From NCBI RefSeq assembly GCF_016793705.1, contig NZ_JAEULO010000042.1, positions 62,001 to 126,000 on the forward strand: 64,000 nucleotides of DNA, in the 5' to 3' direction. A model generated the notes under the pieces. The model had not been told where the DNA came from, did not search any database, and saw only the letters and a list, made by a program, of their open reading frames with translations. Shown here piece after piece: positions 49,639-58,671 of this stretch (position 1 is its first letter; every line of letters begins with the position of its first letter). The position numbers and the translations under genes are program-made. Source of the DNA: Tabrizicola sp. (GTDB lineage Bacteria > Pseudomonadota > Alphaproteobacteria > Rhodobacterales > Rhodobacteraceae).

Positions 49639-50190
49639 ATGACCGAAGACCCGATGGATCTGGGACCGGACCCGACGCTTCTGCTTGTCGATGATGACGA
49701 GCCCTTTCTGAAACGGCTTGCCAAGGCGATGGAGAAGCGCGGCTTCCAGACCGACACCGCGCAAAGCGTGGCCGAGGGACGGGCCAAGGCAATCGCGCGG
49801 CCCCCGGCCTATGCGGTGGTCGACCTGCGGCTGGAAGACGGCAACGGGCTTGAGGTGATCGAGACACTGCGCGAGAAGCGGCCTTCTTGCCGGATTGTCG
49901 TGCTGACCGGCTATGGCGCGATTGCAACGGCGGTGGCGGCGGTGAAGATCGGAGCGGTCGACTACCTTTCCAAGCCCGCCGATGCGAATGACGTGACCAA
50001 TGCCTTGCTGGCGAAGGGCGGCAATCTGCCGGAGCCGTCGGAAAATCCGATGTCGGCCGACCGGGTGCGCTGGGAGCATATCCAGCGGGTCTATGAAATG
50101 TGCGACCGGAATGTTTCGGAAACCGCACGCCGCCTGTCGATGCACCGCCGCACGCTGCAACGCATCCTGGCAAAAAGAAGCCCGAAGTAG
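49639..50190 (+). CDS. regA: Response regulator RegA/PrrA
   Basis: A 183-residue regulator. The receiver domain has TLLLVDDDEPF with the acidic pocket, VVDLRLEDGNGLE with the phosphorylated Asp, and VVLTGYGAIATAV. A C-terminal Fis-type helix-turn-helix (NVSETARRLSMHRRTLQRILAK) is the RegA signature. It controls energy metabolism in response to RegB. The ATG at 49639 follows AGGAAAG; an in-frame Met nine residues upstream is less likely. It begins 31 bp after senC. Confidence 0.97.
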   Translation: MTEDPMDLGPDPTLLLVDDDEPFLKRLAKAMEKRGFQTDTAQSVAEGRAKAIARPPAYAVVDLRLEDGNGLEVIETLREKRPSCRIVVLTGYGAIATAVAAVKIGAVDYLSKPADANDVTNALLAKGGNLPEPSENPMSADRVRWEHIQRVYEMCDRNVSETARRLSMHRRTLQRILAKRSPK

Positions 50191-50233
50191 TCAACAATTC
50201 TTGCGCGGTCGAGCCATTGGCTCTATTCAGGGG

Positions 50234-50575
50234 ATGTCTTTATCCGAGGGGGATCAGACATTGAAACTCGATTTGAATACGCTTTCCCTGAAAGAGCTGA
50301 AGGATTTGCAATCGCAGGTTGCCAAGGCGATTTCGGGTTATGAAGACCGCCGCAAACGCGAGGCGCTGGCGGAACTGGAAGAAAAGGCCAAGGCAATGGG
50401 CTTTTCCCTGTCCGAGTTGACTGGGGTCACGACCGGACGGAAACGTTCGCCTTCGGTGGCGAAATACGCCAACCCGGCGAATGCCGCCGACACCTGGTCG
50501 GGCCGCGGCCGCAAGCCGCGCTGGTTCTCGGAAGCGCTGGCCAAAGGCAAGAAGCCGGACGATATGGCGATCTGA
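50234..50575 (+). CDS. hvrA: HvrA, H-NS-family trans-acting regulator
   Basis: A 113-residue small DNA-binding protein. The N-terminal coiled-coil reads NTLSLKELKDLQSQVAKAI, and the C-terminal DNA-binding part is NAADTWSGRGRKPRWFSEAL, where GRGRKPRW is the H-NS-type AT-hook-like loop. HvrA follows regA in Rhodobacter as here and adjusts photosynthesis or nitrogen gene expression there. An alternative start is TTG at 50261 with GGGGGA before it, giving 104 residues. Confidence 0.92.
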   Translation: MSLSEGDQTLKLDLNTLSLKELKDLQSQVAKAISGYEDRRKREALAELEEKAKAMGFSLSELTGVTTGRKRSPSVAKYANPANAADTWSGRGRKPRWFSEALAKGKKPDDMAI

Positions 50576-50578
50576 GCG

Positions 50579-51454
50579 TCAGCTCTGCGATTTGAGCCAT
50601 TTCAGGAATGCCCGGGCCGCAGCCCGCTTCGGTCCGGGCAATGTCACGATGAAATAGGCCGGAAGTCTTTCACGGCCTTCATGCACGATACGCAATCGCC
50701 CGTCCGCCACGTCGGATTCGATCAGCGCCGCGGTTTCCACGACCAATCCGAGCCCTTGCCGTGCTGCCGCGATTGCCAGCTCCTCGCTGTTGATGTCGGT
50801 TCGGCTCAATGTATCGGGATCCAGTCCCAATTGCCGCAACAGAGTATCCTGCTCTGGCCAGCTGCCTGACAGGATCCAGTCCATTTCCGCAAGCTCGGCT
50901 GGCGTCAGTTCGGTCTTGTCGCCGATCAATGACGGCGCCCCGGCAATCACCAGCCGGGCCGAGGCGAGGTATTGCGTCTCCAGTCCCGGCCATTCGCCGT
51001 TGCCATAGCGGATGCCCAGATCCATCCGTTCGCGGTGCAGGTCCGCCACCCGGTTGTCGGGATGCAGCGACAGGCCGATATCGGGCTCTCGTTCCCAGAA
51101 ATCCTTCAGCCGTGGCATCAGCCATTGCGCCGCGAAGCTGGCGGTCAGCGTCACGCGCACCGGGCGATCCGCCTCGCCCGCCCGCAGCGCCTCCAGCCCG
51201 CGCTGGATTGCACCGAAGCCCTCGCGCAGAGCCTCGGCCAGCTGTTCGCCATCCGAAGTCAGACTGACGCCCCGCCCCTCGCGCTGCACCAGCGACCGGC
51301 CCAGTTGATCCTCCAGCGCGCGGACCTGCTGGGCAACGGCGGCATGGGTCACGTTCAGCAGCCGCGCCGCCTGGGAAAAGCTGCGCAACTCTGCCGTCGC
51401 CGCGAAAGCGCGCAGGGCGGTGAGGGAGGGGATGCTGCGCCAATCGGTCGGCAT
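50579..51454 (-). CDS. LysR-family regulator, GcvA-like
   Basis: A 291-residue LTTR. The winged HTH at residues ~10-65 has LRAFAATAELRSFSQAARLLNVTHAAVAQQVRALE cut to its key parts SFSQAARLLNVTHAAV and QVRALE. The substrate-binding domain follows (~90-290). It is 3 bp from the convergent hvrA stop and is divergent from a 52-codon ORF at 51552, its probable target. The effector is unknown. Confidence 0.92.
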   Translation of the reverse strand: MPTDWRSIPSLTALRAFAATAELRSFSQAARLLNVTHAAVAQQVRALEDQLGRSLVQREGRGVSLTSDGEQLAEALREGFGAIQRGLEALRAGEADRPVRVTLTASFAAQWLMPRLKDFWEREPDIGLSLHPDNRVADLHRERMDLGIRYGNGEWPGLETQYLASARLVIAGAPSLIGDKTELTPAELAEMDWILSGSWPEQDTLLRQLGLDPDTLSRTDINSEELAIAAARQGLGLVVETAALIESDVADGRLRIVHEGRERLPAYFIVTLPGPKRAAARAFLKWLKSQS

Positions 51455-51551
51455 ATGTTAGTTCAACTTACAATATGGAAGCCTTATTGAATCGTATCAT
51501 GCGGCGTTTCATGGCAAAAGGGGTCATCTAAGCCCTGAAAGGAGAAAGGCC

Positions 51552-51710
51552 ATGTTGAATATCTTCGCCGATGCCCTGCTGGTCGCCACCCGCTTCGGCC
51601 GCGCATCCGAGCATCACCTGCCGCGCCACGATCCGCGCCGGTCGCCGCGCGAATTCCAGGATGACGAAGGCCTGCGTGCCGCCGACCACCTGCGGCACAT
51701 GGGTCGCTGA
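51552..51710 (+). CDS. Small 52-residue protein, unknown function
   Basis: A short ORF, divergent from the LysR gene, with AAGGAGA correctly spaced upstream of the ATG. It begins MLNIFADALLVATRFGRASE and continues as a basic, His/Arg/Asp-rich tail (HHLPRHDPRRSPREFQDD) ending RHMGR. There is no membrane segment and no family I recognise. Position and ribosome-binding site are the only support that it is a gene. It is a candidate target of the adjacent LysR regulator. Confidence 0.55.
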   Translation: MLNIFADALLVATRFGRASEHHLPRHDPRRSPREFQDDEGLRAADHLRHMGR

Positions 51711-51723
51711 TGCCGGGTCGCTG

Positions 51724-52314
51724 TCAGCACGCCTTGAGGAGTCTCGCCACCGTCGAGACATAGTCCGCCCGCACCTCTGCGGGCGGACGAAGCCGTATTT
51801 CCAGCCGGTGCACCAGTTCCGGCACGGGTCGTCCGAACAGCTTGTCGGCCTCCGCTTCCCGAAACCCCGCGATCCGCACCGCCTCCAGCCAGGCCGAAAC
51901 CCTGTCCGCCGCCTTGATCGCCTTCTTGATCGGCGCGGGCAGCACTGTCGGCAGACCAAAGCGCAGGTGCACCGCCGCCGTCAGCCGCTGATCGAGTTCC
52001 CCATAGCCAGGGCCCACCGCCGCTTTCACCGGACTGATCATGTCGCCGATCACGTATTCCGGCGCATCATGCAGCACCGCCGCCAGCCGCCACTTCGCCG
52101 CGATGCCGGGATTGCCCCGCGCGAAGATCTCCTCGACCAAGAGCGAATGTTCCGCCACCGAATAGGGCCAGTCGCCCCGCGTCTGCCCGTTCCAGCGGGC
52201 CACAAACGCCAGGCCGTGCGCGATGTCCTCGATCTCGATGTCCACCGGCGTCGGGTCCAAAAGGTCCAGCCGACGCCCCGACAACATCCTCTGCCACGCA
52301 CGTTTGGTCATCAT
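51724..52314 (-). CDS. HD-domain phosphohydrolase
   Basis: A 196-residue HD-type hydrolase similar to YfbR-like 5'-nucleotidases. Metal-binding residues are visible in PYSVAEHSLLVEEIF (His), AAVLHDAPEYVIGDM (His-Asp) and a later KAADRVSAWLEA (Asp). It should hydrolyse a nucleotide or phosphoester; the substrate is unknown. It follows the glycosyltransferase gene by 6 bp on the minus strand, so the two are co-transcribed. Confidence 0.85.
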   Translation of the reverse strand: MMTKRAWQRMLSGRRLDLLDPTPVDIEIEDIAHGLAFVARWNGQTRGDWPYSVAEHSLLVEEIFARGNPGIAAKWRLAAVLHDAPEYVIGDMISPVKAAVGPGYGELDQRLTAAVHLRFGLPTVLPAPIKKAIKAADRVSAWLEAVRIAGFREAEADKLFGRPVPELVHRLEIRLRPPAEVRADYVSTVARLLKAC

Positions 52315-52320
52315 CTGCCC

Positions 52321-53265
52321 CTAGATCTCGGCGCGATAGGGATCGGCGAAGCGGGTGAGCATCCGGCGCAGGATGCCCGCGCCCCGGTGATGCCGAAGCA
52401 TGATGTTGGCCAGATCGCGCAACGGCATCGGCATCGGATCGGCGGGCGAAGCGATCAGGGGCAACGCCTCGGGCCGCATCGCCTCGAAGAAGTGCCGGTA
52501 GGCGTGATTGAATCGCGCATCAAACGCACCCTTCGATTCGCGGTCCGGCTTGATCCGTCCGATGAAATGCCGAAAAAAGACCGGATAGCGCATCGGGATC
52601 AAGGGGTAGCGCCCGTTTGTCTGCCAGTTCCAGCAGGGCGCGAGCAGGGCAAAGCCGCCGCGCAGGGCCAGGTTGGTCATCGACTGGTCGGTCAGCACAA
52701 TCGCCTGCGGATGCGTCTTGCAGAACTCGAACGATCGGCGCGCAACCTCCTGCTCGGCATAGACGCTGGAGTTGATGAGCTGAAAGCCGGTGTTGACATA
52801 GGGAAGCGCCGGCAGATCGGCGAGAACGAACTCCTTTGCACGATAGTTCGGCTCGTAGAAGAACGGCGCGTCGAGAACCGCCCCGATCGGATGCGGACCA
52901 AGGTCAATCTCGAACAACCGGTTGAGGTCACCGCCTTCGACGAACATGTCGCTGTCGAGGTAGAGAATGCGTCGGTAGCGGTGCCCAAGCTCGGCTACCA
53001 GATTCAGCCGGTAAAGCATCGCCAGAGACCCGCCGAAACGCGCCACTTCCGCATAGTCCGGCAGTGCGCCGGTCGCGTGGAAGATGACGCCCAGCGCCTT
53101 TGCCCAGTCGGGCAGCTCCAGGTCGTCCATCGACGAGATGACGATGTCGAACCGGCGATGCGGGTTGTAGTGGGCGATCTGCCAGATCATGAACAGCGCC
53201 AGGTGATAGTAGTTGCGGTCGCAGCACAATGCGACGGCATAGTCGTGGCGCTGGGGGTCGGGCAT
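52321..53265 (-). CDS. Glycosyltransferase family 8-like protein
   Basis: A 314-residue GT-A-fold enzyme. VALCCDRNYYHLALFMIWQI is the N-terminal nucleotide-sugar strand, and ILYLDSDMFVEGGDLNRLFE contains the DxD metal site of GT8. PYVNTGFQLINSSVY and VLTDQSMTNLAL are further GT8 features. It likely adds a hexose to a surface glycan. The ATG at 53265 has a GAGGAG site; an earlier in-frame Met is unlikely. It is divergent from ahcY. Confidence 0.85.
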   Translation of the reverse strand: MPDPQRHDYAVALCCDRNYYHLALFMIWQIAHYNPHRRFDIVISSMDDLELPDWAKALGVIFHATGALPDYAEVARFGGSLAMLYRLNLVAELGHRYRRILYLDSDMFVEGGDLNRLFEIDLGPHPIGAVLDAPFFYEPNYRAKEFVLADLPALPYVNTGFQLINSSVYAEQEVARRSFEFCKTHPQAIVLTDQSMTNLALRGGFALLAPCWNWQTNGRYPLIPMRYPVFFRHFIGRIKPDRESKGAFDARFNHAYRHFFEAMRPEALPLIASPADPMPMPLRDLANIMLRHHRGAGILRRMLTRFADPYRAEI

Positions 53266-53328
53266 CGGGCTCCTCTCTGCCGGTCCCAGCACTCTTCACA
53301 ATGCCGGTTGCTTGACAAGTACCCCACG

Positions 53329-53357
53329 TTGTCTTGACCGCCCGCATTTGCTATGGC
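53329..53357 (+). promoter_or_regulatory. Candidate ahcY promoter
   Basis: TTGTCT at 53329-53334 and TATGGC at 53352-53357 are 17 bp apart. Transcription would start near 53364, leaving a leader of about 30 bases, too short for a riboswitch. A second TTGACA lies at 53312. Confidence 0.4.
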
Positions 53358-53393
53358 CCCGCGTGACCCAGAAGACAGGAAACCCAGGACGCC

Positions 53394-54800
53394 ATGGATT
53401 ACATCGTCAAGGACATCGCCCTGGCCGAGTTCGGCCGCAAGGAGCTGACCATCGCCGAAACCGAAATGCCGGGCCTGATGGCCTGCCGCGAGGAATTCGG
53501 CGCTTCTCAGCCGTTGAAGGGTGCGCGCATCGCGGGCTCGCTGCACATGACGATCCAGACCGGCGTGCTGATCGAGACGCTGAAGGCGCTGGGTGCCGAT
53601 GTGCGCTGGGCGTCGTGCAACATCTTCTCGACCCAGGACCACGCCGCCGCCGCCATCGCGGCCTCGGGCACACCGGTCTTCGCCATCAAGGGCGAAAGCC
53701 TGGAGCAGTACTGGGACTATACCGACAAGATCTTCCAGTTCGGTGGCCCCGATCAGGCTGGTGTCGGCACCTGCAACATGATCCTCGACGACGGCGGGGA
53801 TGCGACGCTGTACATCCTGCTCGGCGCGCGGGTGGAAGCCGGTGAGACCGACCTGATCGCCGTGCCGACCTCGGACGAAGAGGTCTGCCTCTTCAACCAG
53901 ATCAAGAAGCGCCTCGCCGCCAGCCCCGGCTGGTTCACCAAGCAGCGAGAGGCGATCAAGGGCGTGTCGGAGGAAACCACCACCGGCGTCCATCGGTTGT
54001 ACGAGTTGCACAAGCGCGGCCAGCTGCCCTTCCCGGCGATAAACGTCAACGACTCGGTCACCAAGTCGAAGTTCGACAACAAATACGGCTGCAAGGAATC
54101 GCTCGTCGACGGCATCCGTCGCGCGACCGACACGATGATGGCCGGCAAGGTCGCCGTGGTCTGCGGCTATGGTGACGTCGGCAAGGGTTCTGCCGCGTCG
54201 CTGCGGGGCGCGGGTGCCCGGGTGAAAGTGACGGAAGTCGACCCGATCTGCGCGCTGCAGGCGGCGATGGACGGCTATGAGGTCACCCTGCTGGAGGATG
54301 AGGTCGCCAGCGCCGACATCTTCATCACCACCACCGGCAACAAGGACGTGATCCGCATCGAGCACATGCGCGCGATGAAGGACATGGCCATCGTCGGCAA
54401 CATCGGCCACTTCGACAACGAGATCCAGGTCGCCGCGCTGCGCAATCACAAATGGACCAACATCAAGGACCAGGTGGATATGGTGGAAATGCCCTCGGGC
54501 AGCCGGATCATCCTGTTGTCCGAAGGCCGGCTCCTGAACCTCGGCAACGCCACCGGGCACCCCAGCTTCGTGATGTCAGCCAGCTTCACCAATCAGGTCC
54601 TCGCGCAGATCGAGCTTTGGACCAAGGGCAAGGACTACGCGCCGGGCGTCTACATCCTGCCCAAGGCGCTGGACGAAAAGGTCGCCCGGCTGCACCTGAA
54701 GAAGATCGGCGTGAAGCTGACCGAGCTGAAGCCCGATCAGGCCAGCTATATCGGCGTCAAGGTGGAAGGCCCCTTCAAGTCGGACCACTACCGCTACTGA
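53394..54800 (+). CDS. ahcY: S-adenosylhomocysteinase
   Basis: A 468-residue enzyme that splits S-adenosylhomocysteine into adenosine and homocysteine, keeping methylation running. The family start [33 protein letters not shown], the NAD-binding [16 protein letters not shown] and the C-terminal DHYRY (Lys/Tyr cap) are visible. In Rhodobacter ahcY follows hvrA; here an insert of four genes separates them. A strong 11-bp hairpin lies after the stop. Intact. Confidence 0.99.
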   Translation: MDYIVKDIALAEFGRKELTIAETEMPGLMACREEFGASQPLKGARIAGSLHMTIQTGVLIETLKALGADVRWASCNIFSTQDHAAAAIAASGTPVFAIKGESLEQYWDYTDKIFQFGGPDQAGVGTCNMILDDGGDATLYILLGARVEAGETDLIAVPTSDEEVCLFNQIKKRLAASPGWFTKQREAIKGVSEETTTGVHRLYELHKRGQLPFPAINVNDSVTKSKFDNKYGCKESLVDGIRRATDTMMAGKVAVVCGYGDVGKGSAASLRGAGARVKVTEVDPICALQAAMDGYEVTLLEDEVASADIFITTTGNKDVIRIEHMRAMKDMAIVGNIGHFDNEIQVAALRNHKWTNIKDQVDMVEMPSGSRIILLSEGRLLNLGNATGHPSFVMSASFTNQVLAQIELWTKGKDYAPGVYILPKALDEKVARLHLKKIGVKLTELKPDQASYIGVKVEGPFKSDHYRY

Positions 54801-54810
54801 CCGACGACCA

Positions 54811-54844
54811 GGCCCGGGTCGCCGCGCGTTCGCCGACCCGGGCC
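54811..54844 (+). terminator. Hairpin after ahcY
   Basis: An 11-bp perfect stem (54811-54821 with 54834-54844) around a 12-base loop starts 11 bp past the ahcY stop. There is no T-tract, so it may be a 3' stabiliser or act with Rho. Confidence 0.55.
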
Positions 54845-54957
54845 ATCCCCGTCAGCCGAATGACGGCGCGGCCGAGAATTTCCCCTTCCCTACCCCAGTC
54901 CGGCAGACTACCGTCGCAGCCGTTAACGATCACGGTTCCAGTCAAGGGAGACAAAGG

Positions 54958-55299
54958 ATGGGCAAGAGGGACGATCTCATCGCCAAATATGCCGATGACC
55001 TGAAGAACAAGTGCAAGGTGACGCCGGACATGGCGCTGCTGACCAAGGTGACGATCGGCTGCGGGCCGTCGATCTATGACAATGATGCGCAGACCGTCGC
55101 CGCCTCGGACAAGGAAGAGCTGGAGCGGATCAAGGCGAATTTCCTGATCAAGAAGCTGGGCCTGAAGGACGGCCCGAACCTGATGGAGGGCATCAACGCC
55201 GCCGTCGACACCTACGGCAAGTCCGAGCGCAACAAGTTCCGCGCGGTGTTCTATTACCTGCTCGTCAAGCATTTCGGCAAGGAAAAGGTCTACGCCTGA
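54958..55299 (+). CDS. DUF2853 family protein
   Basis: A 113-residue soluble protein with the family pattern LLTKVTIGCGPSIYDNDAQTV and NFLIKKLGLKDGPNLMEGI, then FRAVFYYLLVKHFGKE. The small helical fold has no known catalytic function. The start has AAAGG before it. It is monocistronic or weakly linked to the MFS gene 75 bp downstream. Role unknown. Confidence 0.85.
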   Translation: MGKRDDLIAKYADDLKNKCKVTPDMALLTKVTIGCGPSIYDNDAQTVAASDKEELERIKANFLIKKLGLKDGPNLMEGINAAVDTYGKSERNKFRAVFYYLLVKHFGKEKVYA

Positions 55300-55374
55300 T
55301 CCAGGCGGACCGGCGGACATTGTCTTTCCGCGAGGGCCGGGCCATGTTGGCCCGCCCGCAGCCGGAAAGCCCCG

Positions 55375-56574
55375 ATGTCCGCCACGCCTCAACCCGCGCA
55401 AAGCCCTGCCGACAGCACCGTCGTGCAGGTCATCCTTGCCGTCGCACTTGGTCATTTCCTGAATGACCTGATGCAGTCGCTGATCCCGGCCGCCTATCCG
55501 CTGCTGAAAAGCAACCTTGCGCTCAGCTTCTCGCAGATCGGGCTGATCACCTTCGTCTTCCAGGGCACCGCCTCGATCCTGCAACCGCTGGTCGGGCTCT
55601 ACACCGACCGAAGGCCGCTGCCTTATGCCATGTCCGCCGGAATGGCCTCGACCGGGGCGGGCCTCGTCGCACTCGCCCATGCACAAAACTTCGGCGTCGT
55701 GCTGCTGTCGGTCGCGCTGATCGGCCTCGGCTCCTCGATCTTCCACCCCGAGGCCTCGCGGATCGCCCGCCTTGCTGCGGGGATGCGGCCCGGCTTCGCG
55801 CAATCGCTGTTCCAGGTCGGCGGCAATGCCGGATCGGCCCTTGGCCCCCTGGCGGCGGCCTTCGTGGTGATGCAGCGCGGGCAGCTCTCGATCGAATGGT
55901 TCGCCGCCGTGGCACTGGCCGGAATGGCGCTCCTCTGGGGCGTCGGGCGCTGGTATGTCGCGGTCGGCGCCGCCCGTGCGCTCGCCCGGAAAAGCCGCGC
56001 GCGATCCGCCAAGCCCCTGCCGGCCGCCACCGTGCGGCTGGGGATGCTCCTCCTGATCCTGCTGATGTTCTCCAAGTTCGTCTATTCGGTCTCGCTCTCC
56101 AGCTACTACACCTTCTACCTGATCGAGCAGTACAAGCTGACCGTCGGCCAGTCGCAGCTCTGCCTCTTCATCTTCCTCGCCTCGGTCGCGGTCGGCACCA
56201 TCATCGGCGGCCCCATCGGCGACCGGATCGGGCGGCGGCGGGTGATCCTGTGGTCGATCCTGGGCATCCTGCCGCTGACGCTGATGGTCCCCTGGCTGCC
56301 GCTGGTCCCCTCGGTGATCGCGGTCTCGCTGGCCGGGCTGGTCCTGGCCTCGGCCTTCCCCGCAATGGTGGTCTATGCCCAGGACCTGATGCCGCAGAGC
56401 ACCGGGATGGTGGCCGGGCTTCTGTTCGGGCTCGCCTTCGGGATCGCCGCGCTGGGGGCGGCGGGGCTCGGGGCGTTGGCCGACCATTGGGGGATCGTCA
56501 CGGTCTACCGCATCTGTGCCTTCCTGCCGATCCTGGGGCTGGTGGCCTTCCTCCTGCCGAACCCGCGCGACTAA
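55375..56574 (+). CDS. MFS exporter, fosmidomycin-resistance (Fsr) type
   Basis: A 399-residue transporter with twelve hydrophobic segments. The N-terminal LGHFLNDLMQSLIPAAYPLLK is the Fsr hallmark, and GSSIFHPEASRIA with the HPE motif follows. The loop between helices 2 and 3 reads LYTDRRP, the MFS signature. It exports a drug or metabolite; fosmidomycin specificity is not shown by the sequence. It ends 137 bp before a strong terminator. Confidence 0.88.
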   Translation: MSATPQPAQSPADSTVVQVILAVALGHFLNDLMQSLIPAAYPLLKSNLALSFSQIGLITFVFQGTASILQPLVGLYTDRRPLPYAMSAGMASTGAGLVALAHAQNFGVVLLSVALIGLGSSIFHPEASRIARLAAGMRPGFAQSLFQVGGNAGSALGPLAAAFVVMQRGQLSIEWFAAVALAGMALLWGVGRWYVAVGAARALARKSRARSAKPLPAATVRLGMLLLILLMFSKFVYSVSLSSYYTFYLIEQYKLTVGQSQLCLFIFLASVAVGTIIGGPIGDRIGRRRVILWSILGILPLTLMVPWLPLVPSVIAVSLAGLVLASAFPAMVVYAQDLMPQSTGMVAGLLFGLAFGIAALGAAGLGALADHWGIVTVYRICAFLPILGLVAFLLPNPRD

Positions 56575-56711
56575 CCGGATTTGTCTCAAAAGCCGCGCGC
56601 TTGGCGTTTGAGCGGCGCAGCGGATTCCGGTATCCAGTCAAAGTCAGGGCAGGACGCCCGGGACCCTTATACAGATCACGTGCGGTGCTTCGGGGTGTGC
56701 GCGTGGGGTGG

Positions 56712-56753
56712 ATGGAGGGTTCCGTAGGGGTGCGGGGCCCTCCATTCTTTTTT
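56712..56753 (+). terminator. Rho-independent terminator
   Basis: An 8-bp stem (56712-56719 with 56738-56745) followed by a run TCTTTTTT is a strong terminator for plus-strand transcription. It may end the MFS message, or a short RNA starting after a TATACA-like box at 56668. Confidence 0.7.
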
Positions 56754-56824
56754 GCCGGTCGCCGCTGATCACGCGCTTCAAGTCGCGCCCCGTAGGGCGG
56801 GTAATCTGCCCACGTTGCTCCAGG

Positions 56825-57220
56825 TCAGAACAGCGTCAGGACCAGTCCCATCAGCCCGCAGCCGATCGTGGCATAGGCTCCGTCGATCACCGTCAGCATG
56901 AAGGGCCGGCCGGGGTAGGCATTGTTGATCATCGTCCAGGGCGTGATGAAGAACAGCCCGATCCCCAGCCCCGACAGCAGGCCCTTGCCCGCGCTGTCGA
57001 TGCCGGACATGGCGAAGATGTGCCGCATGAAACCCGCGACGACCAGCATGGCGATGGCCGACAACACGAAGGGCAGGGCCGAGCCGCCGCCCATCGGCTT
57101 GCCGTTTTCGTCCAGCCGGATGCCTGCCGCCTTCATCCAGGGCTTCGCCAGTGTCATGTAATGCGCCGCGCCATAGGCAAAACCCACCACGGCGGCCAGG
57201 ATCACGCTCAGAATTCCCAT
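56825..57220 (-). CDS. DUF1761 membrane protein
   Basis: A 131-residue protein with four hydrophobic helices (residues ~4-22, 48-68, 78-100, 108-130). LSVILAAVVGFAYGAAHYMTLAKPWMKA is cut here to its key motif GAAHYMTLAKPWM, the start of DUF1761, and FFITPWTMINNAYPGRP is the second family segment. Function unknown. It lies 55 bp after aroC and may share its transcript. Confidence 0.82.
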   Translation of the reverse strand: MGILSVILAAVVGFAYGAAHYMTLAKPWMKAAGIRLDENGKPMGGGSALPFVLSAIAMLVVAGFMRHIFAMSGIDSAGKGLLSGLGIGLFFITPWTMINNAYPGRPFMLTVIDGAYATIGCGLMGLVLTLF

Positions 57221-57275
57221 CGCTCCCTCCTGTTTTCCCGGAAGGATGCCGCAAATCCGGCCCTCGGGGAAGCGA

Positions 57276-58376
57276 TCAGCCGATCCGGCCCCGCACGCCC
57301 CCGGTCTGGCCCCGGTCGAGAAGCAAGTGGTCCAGGATCACGCAGGCCATCATCGCCTCGCCCACCGGCACGGCGCGGATGCCGACGCAGGGGTCGTGAC
57401 GGCCCTTGGTGATCAGGTCGACTTCGGCCCCGGCTTGCGTGACCGTCCGGCGCGGCGTCAGGATCGAGGAGGTCGGCTTCACCGCAAAGCGGCAGACCAC
57501 CGGCTGCCCGGTCGAAATCCCGCCCAGGATGCCGCCCGCGTGGTTCGACAGGAACTCCGGCCCCCCCGGCCCCATGCGGATTTCGTCGGCATTCTCCACC
57601 CCGGTCAGGCTGGCCGCCGCCATCCCCTCGCCGATCTCCACCCCCTTGACCGCGTTGATCGACATCATCGCCGCCGCCAGGTCGCTGTCGAGCTTTCCAT
57701 AAAGCGGCGCCCCCAACCCCGGAGGCACGCCTTCCGCCACCACCTCGATCACCGCGCCGACCGAGTTGTGCGCCAGCCGCAGCTCATCGAGATAGACCGC
57801 CCAATCCGCCGCCGCCGCCGGATCGGGGCACCAGAACGGGTTCCGCTCGATCTCATCAACATCGAAGCGCGACCGATCAATCCCCTTCACCCCCATCTGC
57901 ACCATGTAGCCGGTGATCTTCAGTCCCGGCACCAGCGTCGCCAGCACCTGCCGCGCCACGCCGCCCGCTGCGACCCGCGAGGCCGTCTCACGCGCCGAGG
58001 ACCGCCCGCCACCGCGATAGTCCCGCAGCCCGTATTTCTGGTGGTAGGTGATGTCGGCATGCCCCGGCCGGAACGATTGCGCGATCTCGCCATAGTCCTT
58101 CGACCGCTGGTCGGTATTCTCGATCATAAGCTGGATCGGCGTGCCCGTGGTCTGGCCCTCGAACACACCCGAGAGAATCCGAACCTCGTCCGCCTCCTGC
58201 CGCTGGGTGGTAAACTTCGAGGTGCCGGGCTTGCGCCGGTCCAGCCACGGCTGGATATCCGCCTCGGTCAGCCGCACCCCCGGGGGGCAGCCATCCACCG
58301 TGCAGCCGATGGCCGGCCCGTGGCTCTCGCCCCAGGTGGTGACGCGGAAAAGGTGGCCGAAGGTGTTCAGGCTCAT
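57276..58376 (-). CDS. aroC: Chorismate synthase
   Basis: A 366-residue FMN-dependent enzyme that makes chorismate, the last step of the common aromatic pathway. [25 protein letters not shown] is cut here to its signature [24 protein letters not shown] and [17 protein letters not shown] are the next motifs. The ATG at 58376 gives the family N-terminus; upstream in-frame codons lack it. Divergent from terC. Confidence 0.98.
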   Translation of the reverse strand: MSLNTFGHLFRVTTWGESHGPAIGCTVDGCPPGVRLTEADIQPWLDRRKPGTSKFTTQRQEADEVRILSGVFEGQTTGTPIQLMIENTDQRSKDYGEIAQSFRPGHADITYHQKYGLRDYRGGGRSSARETASRVAAGGVARQVLATLVPGLKITGYMVQMGVKGIDRSRFDVDEIERNPFWCPDPAAAADWAVYLDELRLAHNSVGAVIEVVAEGVPPGLGAPLYGKLDSDLAAAMMSINAVKGVEIGEGMAAASLTGVENADEIRMGPGGPEFLSNHAGGILGGISTGQPVVCRFAVKPTSSILTPRRTVTQAGAEVDLITKGRHDPCVGIRAVPVGEAMMACVILDHLLLDRGQTGGVRGRIG

Positions 58377-58671
58377 GGGCAAGTCCTCGCTTGGGCATGG
58401 GCATACAGGCCGCACGGCCCCGCTCACAAGCCCTTCACCGACGGAAAATCCGCGCGCCAGCGTAGAAGAGGCACGGAACCGTGAGTTTTCCACCCCGCCA
58501 GGGGTTGAAATGCCACGCCCGGGCCCCACCTCCCCTTGGCGGGCCGGGCCCCTCTGACGACGCCAGTCGTGATGTCGGACCGCATCGAGAAATCGTGCTC
58601 GATGTCAGCCCGGCAAACTGCCCCTCACCAAGGCTGGCCTCTCGACGCACCCGTTCAGAGGGTACACGGGG

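Noticed and set aside
53266-53393. SAH or SAM riboswitch upstream of ahcY
   Set aside because: The predicted leader is only about 30 bases and the segment does not show the conserved helices of a SAH riboswitch.
58377-58671. yybP-ykoY manganese riboswitch before terC
   Set aside because: The region has a GC-rich hairpin (58517-58551), but the conserved loops of this riboswitch could not be matched. A covariance-model search would decide.
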